The notes below the pieces were generated by a model. The model searched no databases, had not been told where the DNA came from, and saw nothing but the letters and a program-made list of their open reading frames with translations. 16,590 bases of DNA from Baffinella frigidus (taxonomy: Eukaryota; Cryptophyceae; Cryptomonadales; Baffinellaceae), in NCBI GenBank assembly GCA_026770585.1, contig MU646360.1, positions 563,985-580,574 on the forward strand, written 5' to 3'. A program made the translations under genes and the position numbers. Positions 1 through 9,063 of this stretch are shown here, one piece after another (the first letter of the stretch is position 1; each line of letters begins with the position of its first letter).

Positions 1-95
1 TGTTATGTTATGTTATGTTATGTTATGTTATGTTATGTTATGTTATGTTATGTTATGTTATGTTATGTTATGTTATGTTATGTTATGTTATGTTA
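1..95 (+). repeat. TGTTA pentamer satellite
   Basis: Nineteen perfect copies of TGTTA, cut by the window edge. The following 96-371 contains a 13-base G run (205-217) and no recognisable gene. Confidence 0.95.
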
Positions 96-371
96 AGAAA
101 GGCAACTAGCTCCCGCACATCTTCTCAAATCCATTTGGTAAACGGACTCAACTATTAGCTTTTGAAATTATTTGCTTGATTCCACGGCCAACATATACAA
201 AAACGGGGGGGGGGGGGACCTTGAGAAGTGAGTTATGCGAGACGAACTTTACAAACGTGCCTGCCAACACCATGAATATATTTCAGTCACACGTTTGCGC
301 TAGATTTCCTGCTCTGAATGTATTTATCGCCAGACGGAACATAAGACCATCCCTCGGAAGGTTAATAGGGT

Positions 372-522
372 AACGTCCTGAAAACCGGGTAATTAGACCT
401 ACGGTATTGCCTACGGTAGGCCGTATGGCTCCTAGGACCTAATGTTTCGTAGGACCCCCCCAGGCCCCTACGGCTTACCGTAGGCAATACCGTACGCTTA
501 ACTACCCGGTTTTCAGGACGTT
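372..522. mobile_element. Palindromic element, TIR aacgtcctgaaaaccgggta
   Basis: Outer arms of about 24 bp and inner cctacggtattgcctacgg/ccgtaggcaataccgta arms fold the whole 151 bp on itself. The inner CCTACGGTAGG motif is shared with several other palindromic elements here. No coding capacity: a MITE or foldback element. Confidence 0.7.
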
Positions 523-575
523 GGCCTATCAAGGTTTGCAGAGAAGGTGGCCACGGACACAGTAAAAAATGGTTC

Positions 576-709
576 AACCGCCCTGGAGGCAACTTATGGG
601 CAAATTGATGGTTTCTTAAGCCAACTCCTATACAAATGCGCCTGGAATCTGGGCGCATCTGTGGGAGATTGACTTAAGATTTGCCCCTGGGTTGCCTCCA
701 GGGTGGGTT
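576..709. mobile_element. Palindromic element, TIR aacc(g/c)(a)ccctggaggcaac
   Basis: Arms of about 45 bp (576-620 and 665-709) with ggaggcaac...gttgcctcc, gggcaaat/atttgccc and cttaag segments; central loop gcgcctggaatctgggcgc is itself a hairpin. Between here and exon copy C3 (710-884) there is only AT-rich intron-like sequence. Confidence 0.65.
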
Positions 710-884
710 AACGGGTCTGGTACACAACCCTATCGGGGGTTGCCACACAATACATTTTAACATAAACAACGGTACATACACCACACGGTAAAACGGCCCG
801 TTAAAACACATTTGGAGCTGTAATTCTAAAACACATTTAGAGGTAGAACGTACCGTCTAAACCACCTGTGAAACCATAATTTAC

Positions 885-932
885 CGTCGGTTCCAGCCGG
901 GATGATCTCAAGGGGGATTGACGCTGTCTGCC
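885..932 (-). pseudogene. Exon copy C3, 5' truncated
   Basis: Reads GQTASIPLEIIPAGTD and keeps the GACG|GTAAAT donor; the first half is replaced by a cccgggtagg sequence like the intron next to exon A. Offset from C1 is about 195 bp. A further scrap of the exon C acceptor (ctgccgcag|GTGATATCAGG) lies on the plus strand at 3802-3821. Confidence 0.65.
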
Positions 933-1079
933 CGGGTAGGCTCCACCTAAGCCCTATCCGGGTTTGCCATACAACACATTTACACGTAGGCTTCGGTACA
1001 AAAAGCACGAATATAATACATGTAGACGGGGCCTCCGGTACAAAACGCGCGCTAAAACACATGTAGATCGGGAATTTAC

Positions 1080-1167
1080 CGTCGGTTCCAGCCGGGATGA
1101 TCCCCAGGGGGATTGATGCGGTCTGTCCAGGCACGCCTCGCCTGTTTGCCAGCAGCCCTGATACCAC
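1080..1167 (-). CDS. Lipid-kinase exon C1, GIIPAG block (intact copy)
   Basis: Acceptor actgccgcag|GTG and donor GACG|GTAAAT enclose 88 nt: VVSGLLANRRGVPGQ and TASIPLGIIPAGTD, entering phase 0 after the GGDG exon and leaving in phase 1. E-VV-x-GLL and (I/L)GIIPAG are the blocks that follow GGDG in ceramide and sphingosine kinases; PAGTD recalls PAGSTD of ceramide kinases. The next exon is not found in bases 1-879, so the gene continues beyond the window. Confidence 0.75.
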
Positions 1168-4100
1168 CTGCGGCAGTAAGGCGTTCACGGTTTAGGGTTT
1201 AGGGTTTGGGTTTGAGGATACAGGCGTGTATGCGATGGGCGCAGGTAAACTCTACACCCTACACACCCTACAGAGGGTGTAGGACACCATACACCATACA
1301 CCGTTATGGAGGGAGAAGCGGTTTTATCTCAAAAAACGAGTTCTAAAACTCGTTTTCTTAAGTCAATTCCCCTACGAATTCGTCAACTTATTCTTTACTT
1401 TCCGCTTAACTTGACAAATTTGTAGGGGAATTGACTTAAGAAAACGAGTTTTAGAACTCGTTTTCTGAGATAAGGTTGTACACAGTTTCACGAAGGGCCT
1501 CTAAAACACTTTTATGAACGTGGAACAGCCCCGCCGGCAGGCTCGTGAACGCCCGCGTGACCGGTCACGCGGACGCCGAAGCCAACTGTCCGAGGTGACT
1601 GCCTTGCGTTGTACCCGGTCCACATCTCGCGCGAGCCTGCGTCTCACATCCTACTTGATGGCCCGGCCACACAGCGGACTTCGAAGGGATTTTGAATAAC
1701 CCCTAAGCGATAAGGTCTAGGACCCTACGGTAGGCAACCCGTAGGGGCATAGGGGGGTTCCTACGGGGGTTTCGGCTACTACGGTGCATACCCAGCGCCG
1801 GGAGCACACGTTTGAGGTCTCAACCCTACACCCGTTTCAGTACCACGAAGCGTGGTTGAATCCTACGTATTGGCCCGGATAGGTGTGGGCGGAAGCCTAC
1901 TCCCGAGGGTGATGAAGGCTGTCTGTCCAGGTACGCACCGCCTGTTTGCCAGCAGCCCTGATACCACCTGCGGCATCAAAGCGTTGATGAGGCACAAGTA
2001 CTCTCTACACTCTAAAACCCCTACACCCTGCACCCTGCACCCTACACCCTACACCCCTACACCCTACACCCTACACCCTACACCCTCTACACTCTGCACC
2101 CTACACCCCCTAAACTCTGAACCCTAAGCACCAACCCCTACACCCCAACAAGAAGCGGTCTGTCCGGGTACTTCTTTATTACTCTCATGCCTGTAAACAG
2201 TACCACGCAGGACCTCTACAACGTTTTTCAGTACCACGAAGCGCGTTTAAAATCTACTTGTTGCGTTTAAAATCGGCTTGTTGGCCCGGGTAGGTGTAGG
2301 CTGAAGCCTCGGGGCTGTTTTCGCCCGCGGGAGTATCAGCGACTTATAAACAGTACCACGAATAGCGTTTAAAACACTGTTTAGTACCACGACGCGCGTT
2401 TGAATCCAACTTGTTGGCCCGGATAGGGTTGAGGATCTAGGGTCTAGGGTTTAGGATCTAGGGTCTGGAGTTTAGGATCTAGGGTTAGGGGATAGCGGGT
2501 ATGGACGTGCCTCGTTGACAGTACCGTCCCCCCCAACGACAACCACCCCATCGAGGTTCGCAGCACCGTCTTCCTGTAGACCTACCCCCTACGGTTTCGG
2601 GTCCCAGACCCCTAGGGTATAGGGGTTTCTAGGGGTTCGAGTCCCAAACCCCTAGAGCACAGGGTTTCCTATGGTTTCCTAGGGGTTTTGAGTTCAGGGT
2701 TTGGAGTTTAGAATCTAGGGTTTAGGGTTTAGGGTTTAGGGGTTTGGGGATGGACGTGCCTCGTTGACAGTGCCGTCCCCCCCAACGACAACCACCCCGT
2801 CGAGGTTCGCTAGGTCCGCGCGCAGAACCGTCTTCCTGTAGACCCCCCTACCCCCTACGGTTTCGGGTCCCAGACCCCTAGGGTATAGCACCGTCTCAGT
2901 GCCGGGTCCTAAACCCTAACGCCCACAGCCCCGTCTGACGGTGTTGTGGGCGTTAGGAGTAAGAACGGTCTAGGGTCCAGGGTCCAGGGTCTAGGGTTTG
3001 GAACCTGGAGTCTAGGGTGGATTAGATAGGGGGGATGGACGTGCCTCGTTCACCGTGCCGTCCCCCCCGACGACAACCACCCCGTCAAGGTTCGCTAGGT
3101 CCGCTCGAAGCACCGTCTGCGTGTAGGGTTCAGGGTTTGGGGGTTAGGGTTGGTGAGGGGTTGGAGGTGTTTCGGGTTTTGGGGTTTGGGTTCAGAGTTT
3201 AGGCTTTGTGATTTAGGCTTTGTGATTTAGGGTTTAGGGTTTGGGGTTGGGGGTTTGGGGTTTATGGTTTATGGTTTAGGGATAGAGTTTAGGTTTTATG
3301 GTTTAGGGATAGGGTTAAGGGTTTTGGGTTCGACATTCGCTAAGTCCGCACACCGGTCTGTCAACATTGTTCGGGATTAGGGTTTCGGGGTTGGAGTCGT
3401 TTAGGGTTTGGAGTTTTTTAGGGTTTAGGGTGTTGGTCGACGTTCGCTAGGTTCCAGGTTTAGGGTTTACGGTTCTGGGTTCCGGATTTATGGTTTATGG
3501 TTTATGGTTTATGGTTTATGGTTTGCGGTTTGCGGTTTCTGGTTTCTGGTTTCTGGTTTCTGGTTTCTGGTTTCTGGTTTCTGGTTTCTGGTTTCTGGTT
3601 TAGGGTTTAGGATTCAGACCTCAAACCTAGGGTTTAGGGTTCAGACCTCGAACGCGTGCCCCCGGCGTTGCGTGTGCACCGTCGTCGCCGAAACCCTCCA
3701 CCCTCGACCCTCGACCCTCGACCCTCCACCCTCCACCCTCCACCCTCCACCCTCCATCCACCCTCCACCTAAATCCTACATCCGAAATGGCACGTCGCGT
3801 CCTGCCGCAGGTGATATCAGGAAACCGTTTAGACCTGATAGGGTTTATGGTCTAGGGTTTATGGTGTAGGGGTTAGACCTCGAACGCGTGCCCCCGGCGT
3901 TGCGTGTGCACCGTAGTCGCCGAAACCCCCGCCAGCGCGAATAGCCCGGAGGCTTCAGCCCACACCTACCCGGGCCAACAAGTCGGATTTAAACGCAATA
4001 AGCAGATTTTAAACGCGCTCCGTGGTACTAAACAGTGTTTTAAAAGCTATTCGAGGTACTGTTTCCAAGTCGCTGAAAACCCCGCCAGTGCGAATAGCCC

Positions 4101-5249
4101 CGAGGCCTCCGCCCACACCTACCCGGGCCAACAAGTCGATTTCAAATGCGCTTCGTGGTACTGAAAAACGTTTTAGAGGCCCTTCGTGGTACTGTTTACA
4201 GACTTGAGAGTAATAAAGAAGCACTGTATTACAAGCCGCCGAAACCCCCGCCAGTGCGAAAAGCCCCGAGGCCTCAGCCCACACCTACCCGGGCCAAAAA
4301 ATCGATTTTAAACGCAACAAGTAGATTTTAAACGCGCATCGTGGTACTGTTTACAATCTAAAAACATTTTAGAGGCATTTCGTGGTACTGTTTATAAGTC
4401 ACCGAACCCCCCGCCAGCGCGAAAAGCCCCGAGGCCTCCGCCCACACCTACCCGGGCCAACAAGTAGATTTTAAACGCGCTTCGTGGTACTGAAAAACGT
4501 TGTAGAGGCCCTTCGTGGTACTGTTTAAAGGCGTGAGAGTAATAGAGAAGAACGGTTTATAAGTCGCCGAAACCCCCGCGATCGCAAACAGCCCCGAGGC
4601 TTCCGCCCACACCTACCCGGGCCAACAAGTCGGATTTAAACGCAATAAGTGGATTTTAAACGCGCGTCGTGGTACTGTTTAAAACCGAAAAGCGTTTCAG
4701 AGATATTTCGTGGTACTGCACTGCTCGCCAGCAGATTTTGTATTAGTCACCGCACGTGTAGTGAATTGGACCCCCCTGGGGGTTCCGAGATTCTAAAGTG
4801 GCCAGTTTCAAGGGGGGTTGACTTTGGCACAAAATCCTGGCTCACAGTGTACTGTTTATAATCGCCGCTAAAACCACGGGAGCGCAAATAGCCCCGAGGC
4901 CTCCGCCCACACCCATACCATACGGAAACAGAAAAGACATTCAAGAACAGAATTGGTATTAACTACCCTATGTCCCTACGGATTGCTTTCCGTAGGATCC
5001 CATGGATTATTCACGAGTGGGTTATTCACGAAATCCCGTTGTGTTCCTCTGTCTAGCTCTGCCTCACTCGGGTTGACGGACTGTTCTTAAGTTGACATGC
5101 TGGGTGAGCGGTACAAATCCGTCAACTTTGGGACGGAAAAGAACCCGGACCCACCAGATTGGTGAGCCCAAATAGTCGTGAGACAGAGGTAGGAGTCTGG
5201 ACCCTGACCTGGGTGTCCAGCTAGTGAGGATGAGTGAGGCAGAGGTAGA

Positions 5250-5314
<65 letters not shown>

Positions 5315-5860
5315 CTATTTATCTCTACGTATCTATCTATCAATCCATCCGTCTATCTATCTCTCTCTCTCTCTCTCTCTCTCTTTCCATATTCATATAT
5401 CTATCTTTCTATCCTAAAAAAGAAGAAGAAGAAAGTAGGGGTTCTGGACCTGCGCTCCTCGTTTGTGGCCAGACGTCGGGTTGACCAGAACCAGCACGCG
5501 CTTCGGCCGCTGAGCCGCCGCCGCCCAGCTGTCATTCAGGGAGGGTCGTGAGACTTATTTAGGAACACGGAGAGAGCCATCAATGATTTTATTATGTCGA
5601 ACCAAAACCTAGTTCTGTCCCACTTGATTTCGGCTCCTCATCAATTCCCCCACCCCCCCCCCCCATTTTCAATGTGAATTTTGCCCCCCCCCTAGGAAAT
5701 TCACATGTGAAAATGGGGGGGGGCGAATTGATGAGGAGCCCAAATCAAAGTGGGACAGAGCTAGATCACCTTAATGCGTCCAGAGAGGGCTCGAACGTGA
5801 ATGTCTCACGGCTAAAGTGAAGGTGCCTCTCTACCTCGGTCTGGGTGGCCCAGCCCGCGG

Positions 5861-5894
<34 letters not shown>

Positions 5895-7156
5895 TTCTCT
5901 CTCGCTCTCTCTCTCGAACGTTAAAGAAAACGTGTCATCAATGTGACAGCACCGTGTCAGCATCGTTGCGCTGATGCTAGCCACGCCAGGATGCTCGAAA
6001 CATCCACTTTTGACATCTTTCACGAGAAACCCCTTGAATCCTTAAGTCAACCACGTCAGATCTTACGTGGATAAGGCGTCGGTTTCCCTCAATCAATCTG
6101 GCGTGGAGACGGCGTCTAAATGTAGAGCGGTTTTCGCAACTGTCGGCCACATATCGATATCAAATTATGAACAAGGGCTTCAATTCCGGCCACTTCTAGC
6201 ATTTTTGTTAAAACCTAAAACTCTAAAACTTCAGGACCACGCCAAAAGTTACCGGAATTGGAGCCATTGTTCATGTTTTCATGTCGATGTGTGGCCGACA
6301 GATGCCAAAACCGCTCTACTAGACGCCATCTAGTGGTGACGATGCTGACACAAACCTCGCGTGTGCCACGCCAGAGGGCTCGAAACATCCACTTTTGACA
6401 TCTTTCAGGGGAGAGCTCCTGAATACTTAAGTCAACGACGCCAGATCTGGAGTGGATAAGGCGTCGGTTTCCCTCGAGCCCTCTGGCGTGGTGGGGTGCT
6501 CCCTGTGCGAGGCGATTGCGGAGCGTTGCGGGGATGTCACTCAGCTCGTAGTGTCATCATGGTGGACTACCAACCTTTCATCAAAAGTCAACTTGCCTTG
6601 ACGCAGTTAACTTTAAGGATTTTGTGGTGCAATTTGGTCACGTGACACCCTGAATTCCAGCCCCAGCGAAACCTTCGTAGCCCACCGTGTGGAGTAGCGG
6701 GGTGCTCTCTGTGCGAGGCGGGTGCGGAGCGTCGCAGGGATATCGCTTAGCTCGTAGTTCCGCAACTTGGCCTTTGTCATTGTTTCTTAGGAGAAACCAT
6801 AGGAGAAATTACTACGGCATTTGTAATTTTACTTATGAATCCTAATTGAATCAATTACCCCCCCCCAACAATCCTGGGAGGGTTCGTGGGGGTTTCACTG
6901 TGCGGGGCGGGCGCGGAGCATCGCAGGGATATTGCTTAAATGGTTGTGTTGGGTGGTATCAGCATCGATGTCAGCATCGTGTCAGCATCGTGTCAGTATC
7001 GAGCTGAAAAACGTAAAACCGTAACTGACAACAACCTCATGTTTGTGGGGTGCTCACTGTGCGAAGCGGTGCGGGGATGTCACTCAGCTCGTAGTGTCAG
7101 CATGGTGGTGTCAGCATCGTGTCAGCATCGAGCTGAAACACGTGACAATGCTGACA

Positions 7157-7197
<41 letters not shown>

Positions 7198-8448
7198 CTC
7201 TCTCTGATCGTGTGGGGTGCTCACTGTGCGAGGCGGGCGCGGAGAGGTGCGGGGATGTCACTTAACTCGTAGTTCCGCAACTTGCACGCCTTGTAAGGGG
7301 TTAGGGTTCAGGGGTGAGAAATTGGGGTTAGGAGTTAGGGTTTTGGGTTTTGGGTTTGGGGTTTTGGGTTTGGGGTTTGGGGTTTAGGGTTTGAGGTTGA
7401 GGGTTTTGGGTTTAGGATTTGGGGGTTGGGGGTTGGGATTTGGGGTTTGGGGTTTGGGGTTTAGGGGTTGGGGTTTGGTGTTTATGGTTTGGGGTTTATG
7501 GTTTGGGGTTTATGGTTTAGGGTTTATGGTGTAGGGTGTGGGGGTCAGGGTTAAGGGTTTATGGTGAAGGGGTTCGGGGTCCGGGGTCCGGGGTTCGGGG
7601 TGAGAGTTTATGGTTTAGGGTTGAGCATTTGGGGTTGAGAATTTGGGGGTTGGGGTTGCACGCCTGCGTAATCACAGACTGGAAAGGGTTTGCACTGGGA
7701 CGGACCCTAGGCTCTAGGCCCTAGACTCTAGACCCTAGGCCCTGGACCCTAGACCCCACACCCCACAGCCTACAGCCTACACCCTACAGCTTTCAGCCTT
7801 CAGCCTTCAGCCTACACCCTACACCCTACACCCTACACTCTACACCCTTCACCCTACACCCTACACCCTACACCCTACACTCTACACCCTTCACCCTACA
7901 CCCTACACCCTACACTCTACACCCTACACCCTACACCCTACACTCTACACCCTTCACCCTACACCCTACACACCTAGGACTATCCCTTAAGTGGCCAGTA
8001 GGCGCATACGTCCTACCGTAGGGCCCTAGGACCTGCCTAGGACCTGTCGGGGGTCAATTTTGACCCCCTGGCCACTTAAAGGATAGAGTTTCACTCTGCT
8101 CCATTACCCAACCCTTATCCCTCAACCCTCAACGCTGGGAGAAAACACATAACTTGGCTCGCCTCAGGAGGGTGGGTGAGAGCGGAAAGGACGATTGAGT
8201 TGCGCTCCGCGCCATCTCCTACCTTGAGTAGTTCTCCCGGGCTAAACCCCAAACCCCCGAACCCCCTAGACCCCTGCACCCTGACCTGAATCCTAAACCC
8301 TCGACCCTCAACCCTCAACCCCAACCCCACTTCAATTGGCTCACCTCAGGAGGGTGGGTGAGAGCGGAAAGGACGATTGAGTTTCGCTCCGCGCCATCTC
8401 CTACCTTGAGCAGTTCCCCGGGGGTTATCTCCCGCCTCCTCACGTACC

Positions 8449-8489
<41 letters not shown>

Positions 8490-8492
8490 ACT

Positions 8493-8535
<43 letters not shown>

Positions 8536-8553
8536 GGGAGAGAGAGAGGGAGG

Positions 8554-8584
<31 letters not shown>

Positions 8585-9028
8585 CGAGAGAGAGGAGAGA
8601 GAGCGAGCGAGCGAGAGAGCGAGAGAGAGAGAGAGAGAAAGAGAAGAGGGCGGGGGGGGGGAGAGAGAGAGGGAGAGAGAGAGAGGGAGAGAAAGAGCAA
8701 ACGGTACCCCATTCCGAAGGAGGGGGAAGCTTCCGAGAGCATCAGGAGCTTCGATTCTGACAGCAGCATCCCACCCAGAGGGCTACCAAGGGAGTTTCGG
8801 CCCAAATCGGGCCACCTTTCCGTTACGTTATCCGTAGGAACCCCCCCTATGTCCCTACGGATTGCCTACCGTAGGTTGCAACGTCTGATCGCTTATGGGT
8901 TATTCACGAAATCCCTTCGAGGTCCGCTGTGTGGGCTAGGGAGGTACCCCATTCCGAAGGTGGGGAAAGCTTCCGAGAGCGAAAGAGAGAGAAGAGAGAG
9001 CGAAAGAGAGAGAAGAGAGAGCGAGCGG

Positions 9029-9063
<35 letters not shown>

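Larger units (their letters stand above)
2425..3034. repeat. TTTAGGG-like variant arrays separating GGDG-exon copies
   Basis: GGGTCTAGGGTTTAGGATCTA-type sequence fills 2425-2500, 2640-2745 and 2964-3034 between the exon copies; the repeat unit that carries each exon (starting ATGGACGTGCC at 2501, 2750 and 3035) has spacings of 249 and 285 bp. A small hairpin cctaacgcccaca...tgtgggcgttagg lies at 2915-2957. Confidence 0.7.

Noticed and set aside
362-658. 98-codon minus-strand frame
   Set aside because: Spans two palindromic elements; the open frame reflects their inverted arms.
826-1188. 120-codon minus-strand frame as one gene
   Set aside because: It is exon copies C1 and C3 read through the intron between them; the real unit is the spliced exon 1080-1167.
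1188-1310. True chromosome end
   Set aside because: All telomere-like tracts are internal, mostly degenerate and switch strand; none reaches a window edge.
1514-1699. 61-codon Arg-rich plus-strand frame
   Set aside because: No motif, and its end lies inside a mobile-element fragment.
2627-2650. ggggttcgagtccca resembling a tRNA T-arm / B box
   Set aside because: No A box, acceptor stem or cloverleaf in the expected 70-90 nt upstream; the region is a degenerate heptamer array.
4009-4284. 91-codon minus-strand frame as a separate small protein
   Set aside because: It runs through satellite units and their intron part; only the 16-codon half-exon is protein-like.
3916-4915. Regular repeats considered as a CRISPR array
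   Set aside because: Units of ~162 bp repeat along their whole length with no unique spacers, in a eukaryotic, intron-bearing context.
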